Shown: one piece after another, positions 45,894-54,636 of the stretch
Layout of the letters: every line of letters begins with the position of its first letter
Numbering within the stretch: position 1 is the first letter of the stretch
NCBI RefSeq assembly: GCF_016863035.1
Contig: NZ_BOOC01000023.1
Coordinates: 62,001 to 126,000, forward strand
Source: Microbispora corallina
GTDB lineage: Bacteria > Actinomycetota > Actinomycetes > Streptosporangiales > Streptosporangiaceae
Length of the DNA stretch: 64,000 nucleotides
Reading direction: 5' to 3'
Translations under genes and position numbers: made by a program
Notes under the pieces: model-generated
What the model was told of the DNA's origin: nothing
Seen by the model: only the letters and a program-made list of their open reading frames with translations
Database searches by the model: none

Positions 45894-47174
45894 GTGGGCA
45901 GCAGGGGACGCGTGCCCGACGACAATCCCCTAGGCAGCGGCATCACCAGCGTCTTCCCCTCCCTCCCCTCCGGGGCGACGCCGGAGACCGCCGTCACTCC
46001 CCCGCCCGGCGCCCCTGACAACAGCCCTGACAACGGTGCTGACACGGGCCCCGGCACCGGTCCCGGCGGCGCTTCCGACGGCGCGTCCGGCACCGGGGAG
46101 ACGGCGGCGCCCGGCGACCGCGACATGCCGTTCGGGCGGCCCGGCCGCCCGCTGCGGAGCAACCCGTTCATGTTCGGGCTCACCGGGGCGCTCGGCGTGC
46201 TCACCGCCTGGCTGCTGGTCCAGGCGATCGCGAGCGCCGGGTCCGCCCTGGTGCTGATCGTCGTCTCGCTGTTCCTGGCCATCGGGCTCAACCCGGCCGT
46301 CGAGGCGCTGCAGCGGCGCAACATGTCCCGCCGCGTCGCGATCGCGATCGTGTTCGGGTCGGTCATCGCGTTCTTCGTCGCCTTCGGGCTGGCCATCGTG
46401 CCGCCGCTGACCGAGCAGACGACCGGCTTCGTGCAGCACCTGCCCGAGTACGTCCAGCAACTGCAGAACCACCCGCTGATCCGGTCGGTCGACCAGCGGT
46501 ACCAGATCCTGGACAAGATCCAGCAGTACGTGACGAGCGGGAACCTCGCCACCCAGATGTTCGGCGGCCTGCTCGGCGTGGCCGGTGTCGTGATCAGCGC
46601 GCTGTTCAGCGCGTTCACGATCCTGGTGCTGACGCTGTACTTCCTCGGGTCGCTCCGGTCGATCAAGGAGACGGCCTACCGGTTCGTGCCGCGCTCCCGC
46701 CGCACCCGGGTGTCGCTGCTCGGCGACGAGATCGTCAACCAGATCGGCGGCTACGTCGCGGGCAACCTGATCATCTCGCTGATCGCGGGCGTGGTGACGT
46801 TCCTGTTCCTCGCGATGCTCAAGGTCCCGTACGCGCTGGCGCTGGCCATCTTCGTCGCCGTCACCGACCTGATCCCGCTGGTGGGGGCCGTCCTCGGCGC
46901 GGTGGTCGCCTCCGGCGTGGGCTTCCTGACGTCGTTTCAGGTGGGCGTCGCCTGCGTGGTCTTCTTCGTCGTCTACCAGCAGGTCGAGAACTACGTGATC
47001 TCGCCGCGGGTGTTCAAGTCGTCGGTCGACGTGCCGCCGATCGCCACCATCGTGGGCGCCCTGCTCGGCGGCGCCCTGCTCGGCATCGTCGGGGCGCTGC
47101 TCGGCATCCCGCTCGCGGCGGCGCTGATGCTCCTGGCCAGGGAGGTCGTGCTCCCCCGCCAGGAGCGGCTGTGA
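45894..47174 (+). CDS. AI-2E-family membrane permease
   Basis: 426 residues from GTG 45894. The first ~75 residues are an acidic Gly/Pro/Ala-rich cytoplasmic tail; then about eight membrane segments in the AI-2E (PF01594, formerly UPF0118) arrangement: two adjacent helices, a long amphipathic loop (VQQLQNHPLIRSV), and the conserved GDEIVNQIGGYVAGNL and VPPIATIVGALLGGALLGIVGALLGIP (split: VGALLGGALLGIVGALLGIP) ends. Family members export autoinducer-2 or act as Na+/H+ antiporters; function here is unknown. Confidence 0.9.
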   Translation: MGSRGRVPDDNPLGSGITSVFPSLPSGATPETAVTPPPGAPDNSPDNGADTGPGTGPGGASDGASGTGETAAPGDRDMPFGRPGRPLRSNPFMFGLTGALGVLTAWLLVQAIASAGSALVLIVVSLFLAIGLNPAVEALQRRNMSRRVAIAIVFGSVIAFFVAFGLAIVPPLTEQTTGFVQHLPEYVQQLQNHPLIRSVDQRYQILDKIQQYVTSGNLATQMFGGLLGVAGVVISALFSAFTILVLTLYFLGSLRSIKETAYRFVPRSRRTRVSLLGDEIVNQIGGYVAGNLIISLIAGVVTFLFLAMLKVPYALALAIFVAVTDLIPLVGAVLGAVVASGVGFLTSFQVGVACVVFFVVYQQVENYVISPRVFKSSVDVPPIATIVGALLGGALLGIVGALLGIPLAAALMLLAREVVLPRQERL

Positions 47175-47195
47175 CGTGCGCGAACGGCGTGCGCG

Positions 47196-48413
47196 TCAGA
47201 ACGCCTTGAGGTAGCGGCGCATCCGCCGCTTGGCGCGGTAGCCGTACCGCAGGACCTTGGGCGGCACCTCAAGCCGGAGGCGGGCGCGGCGGCGGGCGGC
47301 GGCGTGCTCGGGCCCGTCGAGCAGGGAGCGGGCCGGGACCAGGCGGCCCGCCCGAGCGTCGTCCACCAGGGCGGCGACGCGGCCTGCCCAGTCGGTGGCC
47401 GAGGAGTCGTGGAAGTAGTTGGCCTGGCACCAGTCGGCGGCCGGGGTGCGGAAGTCGGCCTTGGCCAGGTCCTCCAGCGTGCCGAGGCAGCCGCTGCCCT
47501 CGAAGACCAGGTTGATCATCTCCGCGCTGACGCCGAAGTCGGACAGCACGAGCAGGGGCACGTTCTGGGCGATGGCCTCCAGGGCGGCGGTCGAGCTGAC
47601 CGTGACGAACCCGGCGGCGTGCGTGAGGTGCTCGTGCATCGGCCCCGCGGCGAAGCGGACCGCGTCCTGGCGCACCCGGCCCGCGGCGGCCATCTCCCGC
47701 CAGAGCCGCTCGTAGTGGTGGCGCTCGTTGTGCGTCTGCCGCTCGTCGTCGCGGGCGCGCAGCTTGACGACCACGTCGAGGTCGGGCCGGGCCTCCGCCA
47801 GCGCGGCCAGCGCGAGCAGGACCGACTCCCGCTCCTCGCGCCGCCGCGGCACCTTCGCCTGGGTCGCGAAGATCACCCGGTCGCGCTCCCCCACCGGAGG
47901 CGCCCCGAGGTCGAGGTACGGCAGGCGGGCCAGCGCCACCCCGCCTCCGCCGCCGAGCTCGCGGCCGATGGCGGAGAACTCGGCGACCTCCCGGCCGCTG
48001 TGCACCACGAACAGGTCGCAGCCGCTGCGGAACAGCCAGGCCTTCTCCGTGGCGGGCACCGAGATGCCGGGCAGCCCGGACACCAGCACCGGGCGCGGGG
48101 TCAGCCCGGCCAGGATCTCGGCCGCGAGCGCGTCGACCACGGGACCGGTGCAGGCCAGGAGGATCGCGTCGGGCCGGAACCGCTCGGCGGCGCGGCGCAA
48201 CTGCCGCGCGGTCAACACGGGCGGCGCGACGTCTCCCCCCGGGCCGGCGCTCCTGGTTCCGCTCACCGCCGCCGCGATCTGGCCGTCCGAGGGGGTGATC
48301 GGCGTGCGGACGACGGCGAGATCGGTGGTCCACCCCTCCGGGAGCGCGTCGAGCAGGCCTGCGGCCCACTTGAGGTACGAGTCGGAGTCGGCCACGGCGA
48401 GCAGACGGGTCAA
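47196..48413 (-). CDS. putative glycosyltransferase (DUF6716-like)
   Basis: 405 residues from TTG 48413, with GAAAGG upstream and a TTGA overlap on the previous gene. It has a GT-B look: N-terminal LLAVADSDSYLKWAAGLLD, a mid VSGLPGISVPATEKAWLFRSG, then VVKLRARDDERQTHNERHHYE and a C-terminal VTVSSTAALEAIAQNVPLLVL that resembles nucleotide-sugar sites of polysialyl- and CDP-glycerol-transferase folds. It ends in a basic tail. Operon with the GT52-like gene; probably part of the nonulosonate polymer pathway. Family name is from memory of similar proteins. Confidence 0.7.
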   Translation of the reverse strand: MTRLLAVADSDSYLKWAAGLLDALPEGWTTDLAVVRTPITPSDGQIAAAVSGTRSAGPGGDVAPPVLTARQLRRAAERFRPDAILLACTGPVVDALAAEILAGLTPRPVLVSGLPGISVPATEKAWLFRSGCDLFVVHSGREVAEFSAIGRELGGGGGVALARLPYLDLGAPPVGERDRVIFATQAKVPRRREERESVLLALAALAEARPDLDVVVKLRARDDERQTHNERHHYERLWREMAAAGRVRQDAVRFAAGPMHEHLTHAAGFVTVSSTAALEAIAQNVPLLVLSDFGVSAEMINLVFEGSGCLGTLEDLAKADFRTPAADWCQANYFHDSSATDWAGRVAALVDDARAGRLVPARSLLDGPEHAAARRRARLRLEVPPKVLRYGYRAKRRMRRYLKAF

Positions 48414-49432
48414 GGAGCGACCTTTCGGGGAGCGTTCGCGGAGGGGTCGTGAGCGAAGATCTGGAGGTGGGAGCGGAGCGACGGCCCGGCCGAGGCCGTC
48501 CACCAGTCGTCGGGGACGTCGACGCTCTCGACCGACACGCCGCGCGCCGACAGCAGGACGCGCAGGGAGGTCACCGCCGTGGACGGCAGGCTGAGCACGC
48601 GCTGGTCGGGCCGCAGGTCGCGCAGGGTCATCTCGGCGGGCACGCCGGCGTCGTACACCGTCAGGCCCTCGATCCTGCGGACCCGGTCGAGGTCGCGGGG
48701 GTCCTCCCTGCGGTGGGGGTAGTAGGCGACCGGCTCCTCCAGCCGTTCGAGCCAGCGCAGGTAGCGGTCGCGGTGGATGAGCCCGTTGCGGACCAGCGAG
48801 GTGCCGAGCACGACGGTCCGCTCGTCCGGCGGCCGGTCGGCGGGCTGGGAGCGCAGCCAGGCGAAGTCGTGCCGCACCAGCCGGGCCCCCCGGGACCGCA
48901 CCGCCTCGGCCAGGTCGTCGGGGACCGGGAGCGCGGTGAAGACCGTCGGCTTGCGGGTGCGCAGCCGGACGGCGGCGGCGGCGCCGAGCAGCACGCGCCC
49001 CGGGGTCGCCCTGGCCCGCGCGCGCAGCAGCGGACGACGGGCGACCAGCAGCTCCAGCAGGCGGATCGTGGCGAGGCCGTCGTCGACGAGGATCGTGCGG
49101 CCGGGCTGCGCCGTGGCCAGCGCGAGCTGGACGCGCCCGGAGAACGCGTCGCCCACGGCCCAGGTGCGGGAGGGCCGCGGCATGCGGTCGGACGGCTCGG
49201 CGAACTCCAGACCCTCGGGCAGGCCGAGGCGCTTGAGCTCACGGCGGGTCATCCGCAGGGCGGGCAGACCGGCCCTCGGCACCACGCGCGTGGACGGGCC
49301 CAGGACGCCGGCATGATGCGCCTCGACCACGCACAACAGCTGCAGCGGGGACTCCACCCACGCGACAGCCGACCCCTGTTCACCGGCGTGGCGCCGACCC
49401 TCGTTCTCCACGCGGCGTAATGACACGTTCAC
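48410..49432 (-). CDS. putative sialyltransferase-like glycosyltransferase (GT52-like)
   Basis: 340 residues from GTG 49432; later GTG codons are possible. The N-terminal AWVESPLQLLCVVEAHHAG matches the opening of GT52 lipooligosaccharide sialyltransferases, which begin with a similar P-L-Q-L-L motif. Further on, TILVDDGLATIRLLELL and the RVLSLPSTAVTSLRVLL segment match the CMP-binding half with its Ser-Thr pair. It likely uses CMP-nonulosonate from the fusion protein at 37670. The C-terminal part carries an IFAHDPSANAPRK tail with no known role. Confidence 0.68.
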   Translation of the reverse strand: MNVSLRRVENEGRRHAGEQGSAVAWVESPLQLLCVVEAHHAGVLGPSTRVVPRAGLPALRMTRRELKRLGLPEGLEFAEPSDRMPRPSRTWAVGDAFSGRVQLALATAQPGRTILVDDGLATIRLLELLVARRPLLRARARATPGRVLLGAAAAVRLRTRKPTVFTALPVPDDLAEAVRSRGARLVRHDFAWLRSQPADRPPDERTVVLGTSLVRNGLIHRDRYLRWLERLEEPVAYYPHRREDPRDLDRVRRIEGLTVYDAGVPAEMTLRDLRPDQRVLSLPSTAVTSLRVLLSARGVSVESVDVPDDWWTASAGPSLRSHLQIFAHDPSANAPRKVAP

Positions 49433-49531
49433 GACGCGCTCACACTAGCGCGCGAACACGACATGAGCGGGAACTCGGGGTGAACAGACCCCAACGGGAT
49501 CCACGCGTTCACCTGCGAGAGCATGGTGCGC

Positions 49532-50350
49532 ATGGATCTCATCACGTTGAACAACGGTGTCGTCATGCCGCGGCTGGGGCTCGGCGTATGGCAGGTGAGC
49601 GACGGCGAGGCCGAGAAGGCCGTCCTCACCGCGCTCGAGCAGGGCTACCGCGGCGTCGACACCGCGAAGCTGTACCACAACGAGCGCGGGGTCGGCCGGG
49701 CCGTCCACGCCTCGGGACTCCCCCGCGACGAGCTGTTCGTCACCACGAAGCTGTGGAACGACGAGCACGACTCCGACAAGGCGCTGCGGGCCTTCGACGC
49801 GAGCATGGACCGGCTCGGCCTCGACGTGCTGGACCTCTACCTGATCCACTGGCCGGCCCCCCGCCAGGGGAAGTACGTCCAGGCGTGGCGGGCCCTGGAG
49901 AAGCTGTACGCCGAGGGACGGGTGCGGGCGATCGGGGTGTCCAACTTCACGGTGGAGGCACTGCGGCGCCTGCTCGACGAGACGGACGTCGTGCCCGCCG
50001 TCAACCAGATCGAGCTGCACCCCTGGCTGCCGCAGCGTGAGCTGCGCGCCTTCCACGCCGAGCACGGCATCGCGACCGAGGCGTGGAGCCCGCTGGGCCA
50101 GGGCAGGGGCCTGCTCGACCTTCCCGTCCTGGCCGAAATCGGCGCCCGCCACGGGAAGACGGCCGCCCAGGTGGTGCTGCGCTGGCACCTCCAGCTCGGC
50201 AACGTGGTCATCCCGAAGTCGGTGACGCCGTCGCGGATCGCCGAGAACATCGACGTGTTCGACTTCGAGCTGAGCCCCGAGGAGATGGCGGCCGTCGACG
50301 CGCTCGACGCGGGACGCCGCCTCGGGCCGAACCCGGCGACCTTCGGATAA
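49532..50350 (+). CDS. aldo/keto reductase
   Basis: 272 residues from ATG 49532 (MDLITLNNGVVM), favoured over ATG 49523 because GAGAG lies ~11 bp before it. The AKR tetrad is present: Asp and Tyr in GVDTAKLYHNE, Lys in TTKLWND, His in LYLIHWPAP. NADPH-binding VIPKSVTPSRIAENI follows. It resembles 2,5-diketo-gluconate-reductase-type enzymes that reduce aldehydes or ketosugars. It has no operon partners. Confidence 0.93.
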   Translation: MDLITLNNGVVMPRLGLGVWQVSDGEAEKAVLTALEQGYRGVDTAKLYHNERGVGRAVHASGLPRDELFVTTKLWNDEHDSDKALRAFDASMDRLGLDVLDLYLIHWPAPRQGKYVQAWRALEKLYAEGRVRAIGVSNFTVEALRRLLDETDVVPAVNQIELHPWLPQRELRAFHAEHGIATEAWSPLGQGRGLLDLPVLAEIGARHGKTAAQVVLRWHLQLGNVVIPKSVTPSRIAENIDVFDFELSPEEMAAVDALDAGRRLGPNPATFG

Positions 50351-50435
50351 GAGGCCATCGGGAGCGTACACCGCGTGTCGCCTCGAACACGGCGCGCACG
50401 TTTCCGCTGATGGGCCGGTGGCAAGGAAAAGGGCC

Positions 50436-51917
50436 ATGCCCCTGCCGAAAGGATCCGGGCGACGGTGGCTCGCCCTCGCGCTCGCGCTCGTCGCGTGCCT
50501 CGCCCTCACCGGCGCGGCGCGCGGCGTGCCGGACCCGCCGGGCCGCCCCAACATCGTGCTGATCCTGACCGACGACCTTGACACGTCCGATCTGCAGCAC
50601 TTCCCCAACATCGCGAACCTGCTGGTCCGGCAGGGCGCCTCGTTCTCCCGTTTCTTCGTCACCAACCCCTGGTGCTGCCCGTCGCGCTCGTCGCTGCTGC
50701 GCTCCCAGTACGTCCACAGCCATCACGTGGAGAGCAACCGGGCGCCTACTGGCGGCTTCCCCAGGTTCCGGGGCATGGAGGGGTCGACCGTCGGCACCTG
50801 GATGCACGACGCCGGCTACCGCACCGGCCTCATGGGCAAGTACCTCAACCAGTATCCGAAGGGCGCGCCGCGGACGTACGTGCCGCCCGGCTGGGACGAG
50901 TGGGACGTCCCGGTGACGCGGCTCTACCAGGAGTACGGCTACGCGCTCAACGAGAACGGCGCGGTCCGCCAGTACGGCCACGCGCCCGGCGACTACCTGG
51001 AGGACGTGCTCGGCGCGAAGGCCGGCCAGTTCGTCTCCGGTCCCGGCCCCTTCTTCCTCTACCTCGCCCCCATCGCGCCGCACCTGCCGGCCCACTACGC
51101 GCCCCGCCACGCGGACGCCTTCTCGGGCGAGCGCGCGCCGCGCACGGCCTCGTTCGACCAGGCCGACCTGTCGGCGGAGCCGCGGTGGCTGCGCGAGCGG
51201 CCGCCGCTGTCGGCCAGGGAGACCGCCCGGATCGACCGGGTGCACCAGGACAGGCTCAGGGCGATGCTCGGCGTGGACGACATGGTCGGCGCGCTCGTCT
51301 CCGCGCTGGCGAGGGCGGGCCGGCTCGACGACACCTACATCTTCTTCACCTCCGACAACGGCTTCCACCTCGGGCAGCACCGGCTCCGGCCCGGCAAGAC
51401 CACGCCCTTCGAGGAGGACATCCGGGTGCCGATGGTGGTGAGGGGGCCGGGCGTCGCGCCGGGCGCCACGCTGACCCCCCTCGCCTCGACCGTCGACCTC
51501 GCGCCGACGTTCGCCGAGCTCGGCGGGGCCGCCGTGCCGTGGTGGGCGGAGGGACGCTCGCTGGTCCCGCTGCTGCGCGGCGCCGACGTCCCCTGGCGGG
51601 ACGCGCTGCTGGTGGAGTTCTCCCACGCCGCGTACTCGCCGTTCTCGCCGCCCTCGTACGCCGTTCTGCGCACCGGCCGGTACGCCTACGTGCAGTACGC
51701 CACGGGAGAGCGGCAGTTGTACGACCTCTGGTTCGATCCGGCGGAGATGCACAACCTCGCGTCGGCCGCCGGCCCCGGACTGCTGGCGCAGCTGTCGGCC
51801 CGGCTGGCGCTGCTGCGGATCTGCACGGGAATGGGGTGCCGGATCGTGGACGGCCTGGGCGGTCTGGACGCGTTCGGCGTGGAGGGCCCGCGGGCGCCGC
51901 CCCCGCGGACCCGATAG
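50436..51917 (+). CDS. secreted type I sulfatase
   Basis: 493 residues from ATG 50436 (AAGGA 9 bp upstream); GTG 50418 is an alternative. A signal peptide follows; LVAC at ~17-20 could be a lipobox, so lipidation is possible. Sulfatase motifs: metal-binding VLILTDDLD, formylglycine site in WCCPSRSSLLRSQ (Cys-x-Pro-Ser-Arg), GKYLNQYP, and IFFTSDNGFHLGQHR. It hydrolyses sulfate esters, probably of carbohydrates; N-acetylglucosamine-6-sulfatase-like architecture. Activity requires a formylglycine-generating enzyme, not seen in this window. Confidence 0.92.
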   Translation: MPLPKGSGRRWLALALALVACLALTGAARGVPDPPGRPNIVLILTDDLDTSDLQHFPNIANLLVRQGASFSRFFVTNPWCCPSRSSLLRSQYVHSHHVESNRAPTGGFPRFRGMEGSTVGTWMHDAGYRTGLMGKYLNQYPKGAPRTYVPPGWDEWDVPVTRLYQEYGYALNENGAVRQYGHAPGDYLEDVLGAKAGQFVSGPGPFFLYLAPIAPHLPAHYAPRHADAFSGERAPRTASFDQADLSAEPRWLRERPPLSARETARIDRVHQDRLRAMLGVDDMVGALVSALARAGRLDDTYIFFTSDNGFHLGQHRLRPGKTTPFEEDIRVPMVVRGPGVAPGATLTPLASTVDLAPTFAELGGAAVPWWAEGRSLVPLLRGADVPWRDALLVEFSHAAYSPFSPPSYAVLRTGRYAYVQYATGERQLYDLWFDPAEMHNLASAAGPGLLAQLSARLALLRICTGMGCRIVDGLGGLDAFGVEGPRAPPPRTR

Positions 51918-51924
51918 GGGGATT

Positions 51925-51953
51925 GCGGCCATCACCTCACGGGTGGTGGCCGC
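51925..51953 (+). terminator. terminator after the sulfatase gene
   Basis: GCGGCCATCACC and GGTGGTGGCCGC pair (one G-U) around a short TCACG loop, 8 bp after the sulfatase stop. Confidence 0.75.
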
Positions 51954-51978
51954 TCATCCTTTCCTCCCCGTATGTATT

Positions 51979-51992
51979 TGGGAGCGCTCCCA
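51979..51992. promoter_or_regulatory. CebR operator 1
   Basis: TGGGAGCGCTCCCA, a perfect 14-bp palindrome identical to the CebR box described for cellobiose operons of Streptomyces. It lies 243 bp before cebE. Confidence 0.93.
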
Positions 51993-52098
51993 AGCCCGCT
52001 ATGTCCGGTAATGTACGGTTCACCGGTCCTAACCACCCCCGGAGTAACAGTTAGGTTTCAGCATATTGACGCCCGCGTTGCTCATAGAGGACCCTTCG

Positions 52099-52112
52099 TG
52101 GGAGCGCTCCCA
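52099..52112. promoter_or_regulatory. CebR operator 2
   Basis: A second perfect TGGGAGCGCTCCCA, exactly 120 bp downstream of the first and 110 bp before cebE. Two spaced sites would allow DNA looping. The 304-bp gap between sulfatase and cebE holds these boxes and no gene. Confidence 0.93.
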
Positions 52113-52221
52113 ACAGTGCCCACGCACATTGAACACCCATCGATCACGGGCCGTGAAGTCGGGGACCGGCCTGGGATGCACCTCCCACGAGATTCGGGAT
52201 ACCACCTGAGAGGGGTCCGGA

Positions 52222-53574
52222 ATGATTGACAACGCGCGCCGGGGCAGGATGCTGGCGATCGCCGCAGTGGCGACGCTGGCGCTCGGCGTAACCGCCGCCT
52301 GTAGCGGTTCGGGCGACAACGGCGGGACCTCTGCTTCGGGCGGGTCCTCGGCCGGCGCCGCCCCGATCACCATCACGGTGCAGACGTTCGGCGGCGGCAA
52401 GAACTTCGGCTACAAGGAGGCGGTCGACAAGTGGAACGCCTCCCACAACGACATCAAGATCAAGAATGACAACCTGACCGACCAGTTCGAGCAGGTCTAC
52501 TGGCCGCAGATGATCCAGTGGCTGCAGTCCGGCGCGGGCGCCGGCGACGTCGTCGGCATCGACGAGGGCGGCATGGGCCTCGCCAAGGCACACCCCGAGT
52601 GGTGGGCCGACCTGAAGGAGTACGGCCTGGACAGCCGCAAGTCCACCTACGCGGACTGGAAGTGGCAGAACGGCATCACCGCCGACGGCAAGCTGTTCGG
52701 CCTGGGCACCGACATCGGCGGCATGAGCCTGTGCTACCGCCGCGACCTGTTCGAGAAGGCCGGGCTGCCCGGCGACCGCGACGAGGTCAGCAAGCTCTGG
52801 CCGACGTGGGACGACTTCATCAAGGTCGGCGAGAAGTTCCAGGCGAAGGTCAAGGACACCAAGTTCGTCGACGGCACCAACACGCTCTACAACGTGGTCC
52901 TGGTGCAGGAGGCCGCCAAGAACGGCAACGTCTCCTACTTCGACACGAACAACAACCTGATCGTCGACAAGAACCCCGCGGTCAAGTCGGCCTACGACTT
53001 CGCGGTGAAGATCAGCCAGGACGGCCTCACGGCCAAGCTGCGCAACTTCACCGACGAGTGGAAGACCGGCATGAAGAAGTCGCAGTTCGCGACCCTCGGC
53101 TGCCCGTCCTGGATGCTCGGCGTGGTGAGCGGTGACGACGCCGCCGGTCCCGAGCTCAAGGGCAAGTGGGACGTCGCGGCGGTTCCGGGCGGCGGCGGCA
53201 ACTGGGGCGGCTCCTGGCTCGCCGTTCCCAAGCAGTCGAAGCACCCCAAGGAGGCCGCGCAGGTCCTCGACTACCTGACCGGCAAGGACGCGCAGGTCAG
53301 CGTCTTCAACTACAGCGGCAACATGCCGAGCAACACCGAGGCTCAGCAGGACCCGGCGGTCCAGGGCGCGAAGAACGAGTACTTCAACAACGCCCCGGTC
53401 GGCGACATCTTCGCCAAGTCGGCCTCCGCGCTCCAGCCGGTCTTCCTCGGCGTCAAGCACGCCCAGGTGAAGAACGCGGTCGAGTCGGTCATCTCGGCCC
53501 TCGACGACGGCTCGGTCCCCTACGCGCAGGCCTGGCAGAAGCTGGTCGACGACGCCGTGAAGGCTGCGGGCTGA
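52222..53574 (+). CDS. cebE: cellobiose/cello-oligosaccharide-binding lipoprotein
   Basis: 450 residues, GAGGGG 8 bp before ATG 52222. A signal peptide ends in lipobox VTAAC (lipidated Cys ~24), then a Gly/Ser linker and a solute-binding domain (ITVQTFGGGKNFGYKEAVD, SGAGAGDVVGIDEGG). The operators upstream, and cebF, cebG, a GH1 beta-glucosidase and a CebR-like LacI gene downstream, identify it as the receptor of the cellobiose importer. A hairpin between it and cebF would let it be made in excess. Confidence 0.92.
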   Translation: MIDNARRGRMLAIAAVATLALGVTAACSGSGDNGGTSASGGSSAGAAPITITVQTFGGGKNFGYKEAVDKWNASHNDIKIKNDNLTDQFEQVYWPQMIQWLQSGAGAGDVVGIDEGGMGLAKAHPEWWADLKEYGLDSRKSTYADWKWQNGITADGKLFGLGTDIGGMSLCYRRDLFEKAGLPGDRDEVSKLWPTWDDFIKVGEKFQAKVKDTKFVDGTNTLYNVVLVQEAAKNGNVSYFDTNNNLIVDKNPAVKSAYDFAVKISQDGLTAKLRNFTDEWKTGMKKSQFATLGCPSWMLGVVSGDDAAGPELKGKWDVAAVPGGGGNWGGSWLAVPKQSKHPKEAAQVLDYLTGKDAQVSVFNYSGNMPSNTEAQQDPAVQGAKNEYFNNAPVGDIFAKSASALQPVFLGVKHAQVKNAVESVISALDDGSVPYAQAWQKLVDDAVKAAG

Positions 53575-53597
53575 TCTCCACGCCCGACAGGTGAGCA

Positions 53598-53634
53598 CCG
53601 GCCCGCCGCGGCGGCATCCCCGCCGGCGGGCCGG
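53598..53634 (+). terminator. attenuating hairpin between cebE and cebF
   Basis: CCGGCCCGCCG and CGGCGGGCCGG form a perfect 11-bp stem with a 15-base loop in the 87-bp cebE-cebF gap. Partial termination here would give more binding protein than permease, as is common in sugar ABC operons. Confidence 0.7.
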
Positions 53635-53661
53635 TCGCCTGCTTCCGCTGAAAGGTAACGC

Positions 53662-54636
53662 ATGAGCCTGCACGTCGACGCGGGGCCGGCCGCCCGGACC
53701 CCCGCCCCTCCCCCGAGGAGGCACGGCCGCACGCGCCCGACCCGGTCCTTCCTGTCGTGGATCGACCTCAAGGCGGCGCCGTACCTCCTCATCTCGCCGT
53801 ACTACCTGCTCTTCCTGCTGTTCGGCATCTTCCCCCTGGGCTTCACGCTCTACTACTCGCTCTACAAGTACGACCTCACGGGCACGACCAAGTGGACGGG
53901 GCTCGGCAACTACGCGGCCCTGCTGACCGACAGCGCGTTCTGGAACGCGGTCGTCAACACGCTCGGGATGTTCGTCATCGCCACCGTGCCGCAGATGCTG
54001 CTGGCGCTGCTGCTGGCGAACGCGCTGAACAAGCGCATCAGGGGCCGCTTGTTCGTCCGCCTGGGGGTGCTGCTCCCCCTCGTCACCTCGGTCGTCGCGG
54101 TCGCCGTGGTCTTCACCCAGCTGTACGGCCGCGACTGGGGCGTGATCAACTGGGTCCTCAGCTGGTTCGGGGTCGACCCGGTCAGCTGGAAGACCGAGCG
54201 CCTCCCCTCCTGGCTGGCGATCTCCACGATGATCGACTGGCGGTGGACGGGCTACAACGCGATCATCTTCCTCGCCGGCATGCAGACCATCCCCCGGGAC
54301 CTGTACGAGGCGGCGTCCATCGACGGCGCGTCCCGCCGCCGGCAGTTCTGGCAGATCACGGTGCCGATGCTGCGGCCCACCATGATCTTCGTGATCCTGA
54401 ACTCCACCATCGGCGGCCTCACGCTCTTCTCGGAGCCCACCACGTTCTACGGCGGCAACGTCCACGGCGGCACGAACAGCCAGTTCCAGACCGTGTCGAT
54501 GTTCATCGTCGAGCAGGGCTTCCGGGAGTTCGACTACGGCTACGCGTCCGCGGCCGCGTGGCTGCTGTTCCTGATGATCCTCATCGGATCGTTCATCAAC
54601 TTCATGCTCATCCGCCGGATCGGGGGCAACAAGTGA
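53662..54636 (+). CDS. cebF: cellobiose ABC permease
   Basis: 324 residues, AAAGG 7 bp upstream. Six membrane segments, and the EAA loop DLYEAASIDGASRRRQFWQITVP (residues ~220-240) that docks the ATPase. CUT1 family. Operon with cebE and cebG. Confidence 0.93.
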   Translation: MSLHVDAGPAARTPAPPPRRHGRTRPTRSFLSWIDLKAAPYLLISPYYLLFLLFGIFPLGFTLYYSLYKYDLTGTTKWTGLGNYAALLTDSAFWNAVVNTLGMFVIATVPQMLLALLLANALNKRIRGRLFVRLGVLLPLVTSVVAVAVVFTQLYGRDWGVINWVLSWFGVDPVSWKTERLPSWLAISTMIDWRWTGYNAIIFLAGMQTIPRDLYEAASIDGASRRRQFWQITVPMLRPTMIFVILNSTIGGLTLFSEPTTFYGGNVHGGTNSQFQTVSMFIVEQGFREFDYGYASAAAWLLFLMILIGSFINFMLIRRIGGNK

